Of a DNA stretch of 64,000 bases, positions 22,520 to 34,944 are shown in pieces. The DNA comes from Antilocapra americana (taxonomy: Eukaryota; Chordata; Mammalia; Artiodactyla; Antilocapridae). The translations under genes were made by a program, and so were the position numbers. The DNA lies in the NCBI GenBank assembly GCA_007570785.1, contig ML664174.1, positions 5,266,828-5,330,827 on the forward strand, read 5' to 3'. Under the pieces are notes generated by a model. The model had not been told where the DNA came from, did not search any database, and saw only the letters and a program-made list of their open reading frames with translations. Each line of letters starts with the position of its first letter. Position 1 is the first letter of the stretch.

Positions 22520-22720
22520 CCTGAGCTTCGAAATCTGATGGCCCTGGAATAGAATGCCAAGTGCTTACTGCTCTCTGGCCTTGGAAAGTCACCTGGCCTT
22601 TCTGAGCAAGCTTATTTATCTGAAAAATGGGGATTACGGTGAGGATTAAAGGAGATAATGTAGATAATGGGTTTAGCACAGTAACTGGCACAAAAATTAT
22701 ATATTAATTATCATTAGCTC
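22520..22720 (+). mobile_element. MIR-like relic
   Basis: CTGGCCTTGGAAAGTCACCT, TCTGAAAAATGGGGATTACG and GTTTAGCACAGTAACTGGCA follow the MIR order. Confidence 0.5.
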
Positions 22721-24606
22721 ACCTGCCTTTTTAACAGTGGCTCTCAACCCTGGCTGAACATCAGTTTCATCTGGGAAGATTTTTTAACATCCTGACATCT
22801 CGGTCCTACCAAAAACTAACTACATCAGAATCTCTGGGGGTGAGTGGCAAGCATCAGGGGTTCTTCAGGCGCTCCAGGTGTTCCAGTGCGCCACCAAGGC
22901 TGAGCTGCTGCTTCCAATGGATGCAGGGAGGTGGGCGACTACTAGTCACAAGCTACTGAAATCACAGGACCAAGAGGCAGGAGGGACCTAAGCCGTCTCC
23001 CCTGACCTCCTCCCCAAACAGCACTGTGGTCAGTACTCTATTTGTACTGACCCAGAATTTCACCATCAGCAGAGCCAAATGCAGGTCAGCTAGAGCCTCC
23101 AAGGTTACTCCAGAAATGCCACCTTGTAACACTTAGGCTTCCAGGCCTGGGAGGTTCTAGCTCAATTACATACCAAGGAGCCCAAGGTAGGGGCTGCCTT
23201 GGAAGCCCACCTTGAACTTCCAGTTAGATTTCCCACCATGATCTGACTTCTCCGAGGTGCTAATAACTGCACAGCTTTATGACATCAGTGGTCTCACCAA
23301 GAAAGAGGAGGGGGCACATTCCTCATTCCCAGTTAGGGTCCTCCATTCAAGGCTGGGTCAGGGCACCAGGTCCACAGTTCCAGACCACCTCTGCTCAGAT
23401 CCAGGAAGATGCCAGTCCCAATCAAACTCTCTGGGTCTCATTTCCCACTCTCTGCTCAGCCCAAAGGCCATCTAGGGATGGAGGGATTCTGAGGGTGGTC
23501 TATGCGAGGAATGTGTGCTTTGATAACTCAGTTTCCACCTGCTTATCAGTCTACCCAGCTTGAGTAGAGCATTCTCAGCTCTGTAAGGGGTACCAGAACT
23601 CTGGCTGACCCTCCCAGCCACAACTGCTGCACAGTATGAGGAAAGATTAGGCCTCTTCTTATCTGAGCTAATACTGTCTGCTCACTGAGGGTCTACAATG
23701 ACCTGGATGCTATCTTCTAGAAGTCTTGACAAATAGGTGTTTTTTTAATCCTTATTTTACAGAGGTGGAAACTGAAGCCCAGAGAGGTAAAATAACCAGC
23801 CCAAGGTCACACAGCTTCTGAGTGGCTGGGCTGGGGCTAGAATTGAGGCTGTCTGGCTGCAAAGCCTAAGGACGAAGCTCCCTCAGTGTGCCTTCAGACT
23901 ACTCCAGGGCCAGATGAGCTTGGCACCCGCCTTCTGAGTCCCTCAGCTCCCAAGCAAGCTGGCCTTCAGTGCCAGGACCACAAACAGGCCCTGACAAGCG
24001 CAGGCTAGAGGCAGCCTCCCTCCTGGGCTCGGGGTTCAGAGCATCAGTTCATGGCTCCATGGGGACCTGCCCAGTGCTGTCATCTCTTGGCCTAACATGA
24101 GGATGGAAACATTTCTTTGCTTAGGGCTAGAAAGAACACGGAAAAAATGAGAAGTAGAAGGGCTTGTATTACTCAGACCTAAATAGCACATAACCAGATT
24201 TCCTCAGGTCAGCTCAGGCTCTCCGTGGTCTTTCCAGCCAGAGACACCCTCAGGGTCTTGATGGACTTCAGCTGCAGTCACAGTTCAAGGGGGACAAAGC
24301 TGATTTCCATTCAGGTTCTTGTCTGCTGGATTGTATCAATCCTCCAAACAACATCGCCATGTTCTGTGGCTGAGAGCAAGGAAGCCAGCAAAAAGTACTG
24401 CTGTGACAGCTCTCAGGGCTCCCCAGGCCCAACACATACCCTCCCCGCCAACATGCGGTGCAGGCCCCACCTCGTTCTGCTCTAGTAACGCAAGTGTACT
24501 ATGTCACTGTTTGTAAGTTATTGCACTTCCGGTGTTTTATACTCAGAATCTATTGAACTTGTCAGATATTAATTGGAAAAATAAAAGCAATAATGGGTCA
24601 TGTAAT
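22721..24606. other. Single-copy intron with one MIR
   Basis: Contains a clear MIR core at 23735-23870 (TTTACAGAGGTGGAAACTGA, then CAAGGTCACACAGCTTC). The rest is unique sequence with no exon seen. Confidence 0.5.
23735..23870 (+). mobile_element. MIR
   Basis: One of the better preserved MIR cores in the window, including AGAGAGGTAAAATAACCAGC. Confidence 0.5.
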
Positions 24607-24800
24607 GGGGCTTCCCTGGTGGCTCAGGTGATAAAGAATCTGCCTGCAATGCAGGAGACTTGGGTTCCATCCCTGGGTTGGGAAGTCCCCTGGAGAAGGA
24701 AATGGCAACCCACTGCAGTATTCTTGGTTGGGAAATCCCATGGACAGAGGAGCCTGGTGGGCTACAGTCCATGCGGTCACAAATAGAACACATCGAGTAT
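24607..24800 (+). mobile_element. Bov-tA SINE
   Basis: GGGCTTCCCTGGTGGCTCAG head through CAGAGGAGCCTGGTGGGCTA; tail degraded. Confidence 0.5.
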
Positions 24801-25744
24801 GACGACCATGAGGGTAACAATAGCCTCCACTGAGATTGGGACCAGCTGGGCCAGGATCAAATTTTACCCATTAGCACTTCAGCAAGGCCCTGATCATGGG
24901 CTGGGCATCTCAGTTTGAGACACTTGTCAGCAGAGAGCCAAATCAGAATAGTGGCTGAGGCAGTACATCACTGGCATTGTGGGTCAAGTTCAGAAATACA
25001 TTACCTGTTGTTCATGACTAATGTGATTAAACAATTAGGTTAGACCCATCCATAGGAGAAAGCAGGACAGAGACAGACTTTTAAAATTAGGTTAAACAAA
25101 AAGAAAAAGGAGACAGGGAAGGGGGTCTGGAAAAAGCAGCCAGCCTCCTGAGTGACTCTTCAAGGGCCACTGCTGGGGTGGGTACAACTTGTCCCCTCAG
25201 CAGGACCATGTCCCAGGACTGGCTCTCCCCTGCAGTCCAGCATTTTATCCAAGTACAATATACTAAGTGGCTGTAAAATCTGGAAACAGGGATAATAGTA
25301 ATATTTTTTAATGAATAGAGGCATTTTGATGACTTCTGGGATACGCTAAAGATGCAGTTTTATTCAGTGAGAAATCAGAGACACAGATCATCTGATCACA
25401 GATGCATATGTGTTGGGATCCAAGGCGGTGTGGTCTTATGCACTGTATTTATTCATTGCAGTTCTGCACAGTGCACTGAACCAAACGTTGTTAATGAGCA
25501 GCAACAAACAACCATTTCATGCAATCTAAATAAGCCACTTACTATATATGCTCATCTATGTTTTCCTAGATGTCCACCCTGTGGCTAAACAGAGTCTTTA
25601 AGAGAAAATGTAGTTCATTCTTGAAAAACCTTCAGTGATATTAAGATACAAATCTTCCCTGACTTCGTCTCCAAACTCAGGGCAATCTGACTAAACAGCA
25701 AATAACAACCATGTTGGGGGTAGGGGTGCGGTAAGGATTCAACT
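24801..25744. other. Single-copy intron
   Basis: No repeat or exon recognised. Confidence 0.5.
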
Positions 25745-26998
25745 AGAAGAGTTTAAACATGAGTGAACAAGCAGTGTAAATCTGAAAAAATTAAAGATAG
25801 AGAAATAGACCTACCACATATTAAGACATATCAAAGACTATAGATTTTATATGGCAAGATACTACTGGCATAATACCAAACATATCAGTAAAAGAAAATG
25901 ATGAGATCAGAAATAGATCCAAGTAAATATGAAGGGTTGTCATGAGATATAGTTGCATTTCAAATGGTAGGGGGAAGGGGAAGGATGTGCTATTCAGTGA
26001 ATGATGTTAGCAATTCGATTAGACAACACAGAAACAAAGAAAGCTGAATGCATTTCCACAATCAAAATTAATTCTAGGTGGCTCAAAAATTTTAATTTAA
26101 AAAAGAAACTGAGAAGTATAAAGATAAAATTGCTTACTTTTTATTCTATTTTTTTGGCAATCTTGAACATAAATATCACACTGGGAAAAAATGTATATTA
26201 GCCAAATACATGCAAAACAAAGAACTAACTTCTTTAATATACAAAGAGCTCTTATGAATCAAAGAGCCAACAATTCACAAGAAATGTAGACATACTACAA
26301 ATTACAAATGGTGGAGAGGGTGTAGAGAAAAGGGAACCCCCCCTATGCTGTTTGTGGGAATGTAAGCTGGTGCAGTCACTATGCTAAACAGTATGGAGTG
26401 ACTGAGTGAGTGATAGTCTCTCAGGAGGTGCCTCAAAAAATTAAAAATAAAACTATCAATGCCATATGACCAGCAATCCCACTCCTGGGCATATATCCAG
26501 ATAAAACTATAATTCAAGAAGATACATGCACTGCTATGTTCATAGCAGCACTATTCACGATAGCCAAGATATGGAAACAACCTAAATATTCAGCAGCAGA
26601 TGAATGAATAAAGATGTGGCACATATATACAATGGAGTATTATTCAGACATAAAAAAGAATGAAATAACACGATTTGCAGCAACATGGATAGATCTAGAG
26701 ATTATCATACTAAGTCAGAAAGAGAAAGACAATACCATAGGATATCACCTATATGTGGAATGTAAAATATGATACAAATGAACCTACTTATGAAACAGAA
26801 ACAGACACACAGATGTAGAAAATAGACTTGTGGTTGCCAAGGTGGACTGAGCCGGGGAGGGATGAGCTAAGAGTTTGGGGTTAGTAGATGCAAACTATTA
26901 CATAGAATGGATGCACAACAAGGTCCTACAGAATAGCATAGGGAACTATCTTCAATGTACTGGGATAAACTGTAATGGCAAAGAACATTAAAAAGAAT
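25745..26998 (+). mobile_element. L1 LINE 3' portion (ORF2 end and 3' UTR), diverged
   Basis: Plus-strand order: ATAGACCTACCACATATTAA, CACTATTCACGATAGCCAAG, GCAGCAACATGGATAGATCT and GTCCTACAGAATAGCATAGG. Reading frame destroyed. A filler of about 30 bp interrupts it near 26397-26432. Confidence 0.5.
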
Positions 26999-27001
26999 AT
27001 A

Positions 27002-27300
27002 GGGACTTCCCTGGTGGTCCAGTGGTTAAGAATCTACCCGCCAATGCAGAAGATACGGGTTCAATCCTTGGAATGGGAAGTAAGATCCCACATGCCAACG
27101 GGCAACTAAGCCTGTGTACCATAATCACTGAGCCCACACCCTAGAGCCTGTGCTCTGAAGCAAGAGAAGCCACTGCGATGAGAAGCCTGCGCACCACAAC
27201 TAGAAAGTAGCCCCTGATCACTGTAACTAGAAAAAGCCTGTGCACAGTAATGAAGACTCAAAACAGTCATAATAAAGAAATAAATAAATAATTTTTAAAA
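27002..27300 (+). mobile_element. CHR-type (tRNA-Glu) SINE
   Basis: GGGACTTCCCTGGTGGTCCA head, then AGAGAAGCCACTGCGATGAG and an AATAAATAAATA tail. It abuts the truncated L1 end at 26998. Confidence 0.5.
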
Positions 27301-27389
27301 AGACACCACCTAATTACCAGGCCTCAATTTCTTGTAAATTAAAAAAAAGTTGTTTTTTTTTTTTTTTACTTTTCATGTATAAAAGGTTG

Positions 27390-28283
27390 TATACATGGCT
27401 GTAAATTACCACCCTGCTTATTAAACTTATATGTACATCATGTGAAATGCTGGACTGGAGAATCACAAGCTGGAGTTAAGAACGCCAGGAGAAATTTCAA
27501 GAATTTCAGATATGCAAATGATACCACTCTAATGGCAAAAAGTGAAGAGGAACTAAAGAGCCTCTTGATGAGGGTGAAGGAGGAGAGAGAAAAAACTGGC
27601 TTAAAACTCAACACTTAAAAAACTAAGATCAAGGCATCTGGTCCCATAACTTCATGCCAAATAGAAGGGGGGAAAGTGGAAGCAGTGACAGACTTTATTT
27701 TCTTAGGCTCCAAAATCATGGTAACTACACCATGAAATTAAAAGATGCCTGCTCCTTGGAAGGAAAGCTATGACAAAACTAGACAGTATATTAAAAAGCA
27801 GAGATACCACTTATCCGACAAAGGTACATATAGTCAAACTATGGTTTTTTCCAGTAGTCATGTATGGATGTGAGAGTTGGACCATAAAGAAGGATGAATG
27901 ATGAAGAATTGATGCCTTCAAATTGTGGTACTAGAGAAGACTCTTGAGAGTCCCTTGGACTGCAAGGAAATCAAACCAGTCCATCCTAAAGGAAATTAGT
28001 CCTGAGTATTCATTGAAAGAACTGATGCTGAAGCTGAAGCTCCAATATTTTGGCCACCTGATGTGAAGAGCTGACTCACTTGAAAAGACCCTGATGCTGG
28101 GAAAGACTAAAGGCAAAAGGAGAAGGGGGTGGCAGAGGATGAGATGGTTGGATGATATCACCAACTCAATGGACATGACTTTGAGCAAACTCTGAAAGAC
28201 ACTGAATGGCAGGGGGACCTGGCGTGCTGCAGTCCATGTGGTCGCAGAGTCAGACATGACTTATGACTCAACAACAGCAGACA
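27390..28283 (+). mobile_element. BovB LINE 3' fragment, plus strand
   Basis: Starts in the ORF2 reverse-transcriptase region (ACCACCCTGCTTATTAAACT), passes a degraded form of the YADD region near 27510 and reaches the 3' tail. Many stops. Forms an inverted pair with the next BovB. Confidence 0.5.
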
Positions 28284-28411
28284 TAAAAGGTGTCAACAAA
28301 TAGTTTGTAGAAATATGACATACAAGTGATCAACAATAAATGACAGATGTTCAATGTCACTGATTATTAAATAAATGCAAGTTAAAACAAGATACAACTT
28401 ATTGCTAATTC

Positions 28412-29240
28412 ACTTAGTCAGTTCAGTCACTCAGTTGTGTCTGACTCTTTGTGACCCCATGGACTGCAACACATCAGGCTTCCCTGTCTATTACCAACTC
28501 CTGAAACTTGTTCAAACTCATGTATCACATTGGTGATGCCACCCAACCATCTCATCCTCTGTTGTCCCTTCTCCTCTCACCCTCAATCTTTCCCAGTATC
28601 AGAGTCTTTTCAAATGAGTCAGCTCTACACATCAGGTGGCCAGTTTCAGAATTTCAGCTTCAGCATCAGTCCTTCCAATGATTATTCAGGACTGATTTCC
28701 TTTAGAATGGACTGGTTGGATCTCCTTGCAGTCCAAGGGACTCTCAAGAGTCTTCTCCAACATCACAGTTCAAAAGCATCAATTCTTCGATGCTCAGCTT
28801 TCTTTATAGTCCAACTCTCACATCCATACGTGACTACTGGAAAAACCATAGCTTTGATTAGACAGACCTTTGTTGGCAAAGTAATGTTTCTGCTTTTTAA
28901 CATGCTGTATAGGTTTGTCATAGTTTTTCTTCCAAGGAGCAAGCATCTTTTAATTTCATGGCTGCAGTCACCATTTGCAGTGATTTTGGAGCCCCCCAAA
29001 ATAGTCTCTCACTGTTTCTATTGTTTCTCTATCTGTTTGCCATGAAGTGATGGGACCTGATGCCATGATCTTAGTTTTCTGAATGTTGAGTTTTAAGCCA
29101 ACTTTTTCACTCTCCTCTTTCCCTTTCATCAAGAGACTCTTTAGTTCTTCTTTGCTTTTTGCCATAAGGGTGATGTCATCTGCGTACCTGAGGTTATTGA
29201 TATTTCTCCTGATAATCTTGATTCCAGTTTGTGGAAATTT
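28412..29240 (-). mobile_element. BovB LINE 3' fragment, minus strand
   Basis: Begins with the inverted BovB tail TCAGTTCAGTCACTCAGTTG and runs back into the RT region (RYADDITLMAKSKEELKSLL in a minus frame). Covers almost the same part of BovB as the preceding copy. Confidence 0.5.
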
Positions 29241-29360
29241 AGTAAATTCAAAGATAATTATTACTATAATGTATCTTGAAAGCTTGAAGAAATAGGAGCC
29301 CTTATATGTTGGTGGATTATCAACGGATATGACCAAGGCTAACAACATCAGCATTTTAAA

Positions 29361-29578
29361 AAAATATTGACTTATTTGGCAGGGTCAGGTCTTAGGTGCA
29401 GCACTCGGGCTTTCCAGCTGTGGTGCACAGGCTGCCGAGCACACAAGCTCAGTAGCTGTGGCTGGAGGGCTTAGTTGCCCCACGGCATGTGGGATCTTAG
29501 TTCCCTGACCAGGAATTCAACCCACATCCCTTGCATTGCAAGGTGAATTCTTAACCACTGGACTACCAGGGAAGTTCC
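29361..29578 (-). mobile_element. CHR-type SINE with 17-bp target duplication
   Basis: Inverted copy ending GACTACCAGGGAAGTTCC. Flanks AACATCAGCATTTTAAA (29344-29360) and AACACCAGCATTTTAAA (29579-29595) differ at one base. Confidence 0.5.
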
Positions 29579-29639
29579 AACACCAGCATTTTAAATGCTA
29601 TTAATGCCATTTGACTCAGTAGAAGTTTCAAATATATAT

Positions 29640-29990
29640 AAACATATACCTGATTTTCCTGAGATAGTCCCAGTATATTTCTGTACTCTCAGGATCCCCT
29701 CTGATTTAGAATTTGTCTTAGTTTATGTGACAGATTATATGATCACCTTACATTTCTAGATATTAACTCTATAATTAAACTCACATGAGTATTTGAAATG
29801 TACAAGTACCTTAATTACAGTAGCATTTCTGTAAAATACTGGAAACAATTTAAATGCCCATCAGTAGAGGACTGATTAAATAAATTACAGTTTATTCTTA
29901 CCATAGAATTCTAAACAAATGTTAGGAGGAATAAGTTATGTATGAATGTTGTGATTCATTTTGTATAAAGAGTTCATAAATATATACATA
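29640..29990 (+). mobile_element. Old L1 relic
   Basis: GGAAACAATTTAAATGCCCA and ATCAGTAGAGGACTGATTAA are L1 3' wording. Weakly supported boundaries. Confidence 0.5.
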
Positions 29991-30034
29991 TATAAATGCA
30001 CATATTTATTTGCAAGAATATATAGTAGAGTGTC

Positions 30035-30238
30035 GGGCTTCCCTCATAGTTCAGTTGGTAAAAAATCTGCCTGCAATACAGGAGACTTGGGTTCGATTCC
30101 TGGGTCATGAAGATCCCCTGGAGAAGGAAATGGCAACCCACTCCAGTATTCTCACCTGGAAAATCCCATCGACAGAGGAGCCTGGCAGGCTACAGACCAT
30201 GGGATCACAAGCGTCGGACACAAATTAGAGACTAAACC
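30035..30238 (+). mobile_element. Bov-tA SINE
   Basis: GGGCTTCCCTCATAGTTCAG head through the GTCGGACACAAATTAGAGAC tail. Confidence 0.5.
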
Positions 30239-31281
30239 ACCACCATGGTAGAGGGCTAAATAGTGGTCATTCCAGCAAGTGGCACTTCCAAGAGTGGGCT
30301 GGAAAACTAAGGAATTTTATCTTTTCCTTTATACAAATAAATACAAAAATATTTATTCTTTTACAATAAAAGTAATTTTAAAAGCCAGATGAACCTTAAT
30401 TCTCTACCTAAAAGAGTTGAGCTAATTACTGTCATCATCAACATAAACATCTTCAGAGTGAATTTCAGAATAAATAAGTTGATGAAAAGTAAGCCCTTCC
30501 TCAGCTGTAATAATTTGGGGGCAGAAGTTTCAGATGGAGAGGAGGGGAAGGGAAGTTTAAGGGAGGAAAAGTAATTTTCCTCTATCCTTATGAGTTCTTA
30601 GCTGAGACCCTTGAAACAAAAGAAAGATGAAGGATTCTGGGACCCAATTCCAAGGTGTAGGGGTTTTTCCCCAAACCACCAATGAGCAATTCTTGGACAC
30701 CAGCTGGGTGTCCTACCATTCAACTCAATCCTGACACCATCCACCTAGAGGTAATATCAGATTCCCCAGGTTGAGGGCTCAGTCCCACAAGACTGCCTTC
30801 CACTTCAGACACAATTGCAAGCCCAGAGTGTTCCTTGTGTTTCTGACCTACTGGCTAATAACCACAAGTTCCTACAACTCCTTCCCTGGGTTCAATTAAT
30901 TTGCTAGAGCAGCTCACCAAATTCATTAGATTACCAGTTTATTACAAAGGATACTGAAGGAAACAAATCAATAGCCAGAAGGAGACAGTACAAAAGGTGA
31001 GGGACGGGTGGCTGTTGCAGGTGAATTCACATTCAGATGATGCTTGAGACCCAGCCTGATTTCTCCCCAAAGTGAGACTCTAACAACTAAAAATGGGATG
31101 TGGGGAAAACACCAAGAAGCCAAACTCTGGTCAAGGCCATTAACCTCAACTGTACTCGAGGAACCAACCCCGAAAGTACACTCTGAAGAGATTGGTGACT
31201 CTATGACCAGGCTCATAGGTGACTGGTGTCATTTCCTTTTTGTTCATTCTGTTCATTTTATGCTTTTTTAGCCTTTCAAAG
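30239..31281. other. Single-copy intron
   Basis: No transposon or exon recognised. Confidence 0.5.
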
Positions 31282-31552
31282 GGCTTCCCAGATGGCTCAG
31301 CGGCAAAGAATCTGCCTACAATGCAGGAGACGTGGGTTCGATCCCTGGTTTGGGCCAATCCCCACATGCCATGGGGCAACTAAGCCCATGCACCACAGCT
31401 ACTGAGGCCAAGCTCTAGAGCCCATTCTCCACAACAAAAGCCAGCAAATAAGAAGCTTTTGCACTGCAACTCAAGAGAATACCCTGCTTGGCAACAACTA
31501 GAGAAAGCCCATGCGCAGCAATGAAGACCCAGCACAGACTTAAAAAAAAGAA
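31282..31552 (+). mobile_element. CHR-type SINE with Bov-tA-like head
   Basis: The head (GGGCTTCCCAGATGGCTCAG) resembles Bov-tA, while the body (GGGGCAACTAAGCCCATGCA, then CAACTAGAGAAAGCCCATGC) is CHR type. Confidence 0.5.
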
Positions 31553-32644
31553 GTGTCTGGTGTTGAGTGCTTAACTTAGCAACTTGGTTGAAAGGGGTTG
31601 AAAGGGGCCGGCCAAGGAAGGCTGTGAATAGCTGTTGGTCAAGTTTCTCAGGCTAGCTCACAAGCCACTCTGCAGAGCCTGGGTTAACCTCTGAGAAGAG
31701 CAGTTTCCACAGCTGCAGAAAGGTGATGATACTTACCACCCAGAAATATTAAGTGTGTTAAAAACAATCATCACATCCAGGCCACGGGGGCCCTCACTAA
31801 ATGATTGTATAAAAGGAGGGGGTTGAGCAAGATGGAGCCCAAGGCGACTTCCACCTTGAACATTAAGCAAACTATATCCATTCACCTCATCATTCTTCAA
31901 GACATATTTATTGCAGATTGTAGAGAACCTTTAAAGAGCCAAAAGCACCTTCCTATGTGACCTTGATACACAGTAGGTGCTCAGGGGGTGTTTGTCACAT
32001 GAGGAAGGTGTACATTGCGTCCCAGAGACCCCAGTTCTGTGGGAGCTGGAGGAATGACCAGCAACTCTGATTAAGTGTCACCAAAATTGTGCTTGCTCCT
32101 TCTGGGGCCTTGAGTTTGGACAGGAGGTAAGAATACAAAGGCTATCTAGAATGGAGAAGCTGCAGGAAGCAGTGGTGAGATCACCACTGGTAACTTCTGC
32201 CTAGGGCATGAACTAGGCAGATGGGCCTAGTTTGGGCCCAAGAGGAACAGAAATGTGTGTTGTATTGTGGCTTGAGAGTCATTTGTGGAAAATGACATTA
32301 TGGTGGGTTTATGATGGATAGTGCTTTTCTTCCTTGACTAATATCTTTGACTCATATTAAATTGTTTTTAAGTCTCCTGAAAGTTATTAAATTAGCACCC
32401 TTTTGGAAAACAGTCCAGCAGTACATTTCTAGTGGTATATCTTTTGGCACATGGCCTTTTCTATTTTATTCTGTCCATTATCTTCCCCTAGTCATGGCAG
32501 GGTACCAAATGGGCTGCAAATCTCCCATATATTCAAAATATTTAAATTTAACCTTTGGAAGAAGGGAGTGATGTATAAATATGCCTTCTCATCTCATATT
32601 CTTATTTTAATCATATAATTGCATGCATGTGTGCTAAGTCGCTC
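31553..32644. other. Single-copy intron
   Basis: No transposon or exon recognised. Confidence 0.5.
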
Positions 32645-34727
32645 TCAGTTCAGTTCAGTCACTCAGTCGTGTCCGACTCTTTGCGACCCCATGAATCTCT
32701 CAGCACTCCAGGCCTCCCTGTCCTTCACCAACTCCCAGAGTCTACCAACACTCATGTCCACCGAGTCAGTGATGCAATCCAGCCACCTCATCCTCTGTCG
32801 TTCCCTTCTCCTCCTGCCCCCAATCCTTCCCAGCATTAGGGTCTTTTCCATGTCAACTCTTCTCATGAGGTGGCCGAAGTATTGGAGTTTCAGCTTCAGC
32901 ATCAGTCTTTCCAATGAACACCCAGGACTGATCTCCTTTAGGATGGACTGGTTGGATCTTCTTACAGTCCAAGGGACTCTCAAGAGTCTTCTCCAACACC
33001 ACAGTTCAAAAGCATCAATTCTTCAGTGCTCAGCTTTCTTCACCATCCAACTCGCACATCCATACATGACTACTGGAAAAACCATAGCCTTGACTAGATG
33101 GACCTTTGTCAGCAAAGTAATGTCTCTGCTTTTAAACATGCTATCTAGGTTGGTCATAACTTTCCTTCCAAGGAGTAAGTGTCTTTTAATTTCATGGCTG
33201 CAATCAGGACCTTGCAGTGACTTTGGAGCCCCCCAAAATAAAGTCTGACACTGTTTCCCCATCTATTTCCCATGAAGTGATGAGACCAGATGCCATGATC
33301 TGAGTTTTCTGAATGTTGAGCTTTAAGCCAACTTTTTCACTCTCCTCTTTCACTTTCAGCAAGAGGCTTTCTAGTTCCTCTTCACTTTTTGCCATAAGGG
33401 TGGTATCGTCTGCATATCTGAGGTTATTGATATTTCTCCTGGCAATCTTGATTCCAGCTTGTGCTTCTTCCAGCCCAGCGTTTCTCATGATGTACTCTGC
33501 ATATAAGTTAAATAGGCAAGGTGACAATATACAGCCTTGACGTACTCCTTTTCCTATCTGGAACCAGTCTGTTGTTTCATGTCCAGTTCTAACTGTTGCT
33601 TCCTTACCTGCATACAGGTTTCTCAAGAGACAAGTCAGGTGGTGTGGTATTCCCATCTCTTTAAGAATTTTCCACAGTTTATAGTGATCCACACAGCCAA
33701 AGGCTTTGGCATAGTCAATAAAGCAGAAATAGATGTTTTTCTGGAACTTTTTTGCTTTTTCAGTGATCCATTGGATGTTGGCAATTTGATCTCTGGTTCC
33801 TCTGTCTTTTCTAAAACCAGCTTGAACATCTGGAAGTTCATGGTTCGTGTATTGTTGAAGCCTGACTTGGAGAATTTTGAGCATTACTTTACTAGCGTGT
33901 GAGATGAGTGCAATTGTGCAGTAGTTTGAGCATTCTTTGGCATTGCCTTTTTTGGGATTGGAATGAAAACTGACCTTTTCCAGTCCTGTGGCCACTGCTG
34001 AGTTTTCCTAATTTGCTGGCATATTGAGTGCAGCACTTTCACAGCATCATCTTTCAGGATTTGAAATAGCTCAACTGGAATTCTGTCACCTCCACTAGCT
34101 TTGTTCGTAGTGATGCTTCCTAAGGTCCACTTGACTTCACATTCCAGGATGTCTGGCTCTAGATGTGTGATCACACGTGGTGTGAGTGTGAGTGAGTGAT
34201 GGTGTGAGTGAGCACACCATCGTGATTATCTGGGTCGTGAAGATCTTTTTTAAACAGTTCTTCTGTGTATTCTTGCCACCTCTTCTTAGTATCTTCTGCT
34301 TCTGTTAGGTCCATACCATTTCTGTCCTTTATCGAGCCCATCTTTGCATGAAATGTTCCCTTGGTATCTCTAATTTTCTTGAAGAGATCTCTAGTTTTTC
34401 CCATTCTGTTGTTTTCTTCTATTTCTTTGCATTGATCTCTGAGGAAGGTTTTCTTATCTCTCCTTGCTATTCTTTGGAACTCTGCATTCAAATGGGAATA
34501 TCTTCCCTTTTCTCCTTTGCTTTTTGCTTCTCTTCTTTTCTTGGCTATTTGTAAGGCCTCCTCAGACAGCCGTTTTGCTTTTTTGCATTTCTTTCCATGA
34601 GGATGGTCTTAATTCCTGTCTCCTGTACAATGTCACGAACCTCCATCCATAGTTCATCAGGCACTCTATCAGATCTAGTCCCTTAAATCTATTTCTCACT
34701 TCCACTGTATAGTCATAAGGGATTTGA
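32645..34727 (-). mobile_element. BovB (RTE) LINE, 5'-truncated, with long RT reading frame
   Basis: About 2.1 kb of the roughly 3.2 kb element, 3' end at 32645. The minus frame 33995-33204 stays open for 263 codons, covering reverse-transcriptase motifs including FCFIDYAKAF, GVRQGCILSPCLFNLY and RYADDTTLMA (YADD encoded at 33405-33416). Neighbouring frames continue 5' (34491-34171, 34174-33884) and 3' (33262-33023, 32983-32663), so several frameshifts and stops break ORF2 and the copy is not active. It is not a host gene. A GTGA-rich insertion interrupts it near 34165-34215. Confidence 0.5.
34165..34215. repeat. GTGA/GTGT-rich insertion within BovB
   Basis: Local tandem of GTGTGAGTGTGAGTGAGTGA type between BovB words that are normally adjacent (GATCACAC and ACCATCGTGATTATC). 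Confidence 0.5.
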
Positions 34728-34929
34728 TTTAGGTCACTCTAGTCATGTCCAATTTGTGACTCTATGGACTGTAACCTGTCAGGCTCTTTTGTCCATGGGA
34801 TTCTCCAGGCAAGAATACTAAAGTGGGTTGGCATAAGCTTGTCCAGAGTACCTTCCCAGCCCAGGGATTGAACCTGTGTCTCTTATGTCCCCTGCATTGG
34901 CATTACCATTAATGACACCTGGGAAGCCC
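34728..34929 (-). mobile_element. Bov-tA SINE
   Basis: Inverted copy ending GACACCTGGGAAGCCC, directly at the 5' truncation point of the BovB. Confidence 0.5.
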
Positions 34930-34944
34930 TAATCATATTATTAA

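Noticed and set aside
32619..33248. 209-codon plus-strand reading frame
   Set aside because: Antisense of the same BovB; similar antisense frames appear over the other BovB copies (for example 28530-29045).
33204..33995. Long minus-strand reading frame (263 codons) as a possible host gene
   Set aside because: It is BovB reverse transcriptase: YADD motif and BovB 3' tail downstream; truncated and frameshifted overall.
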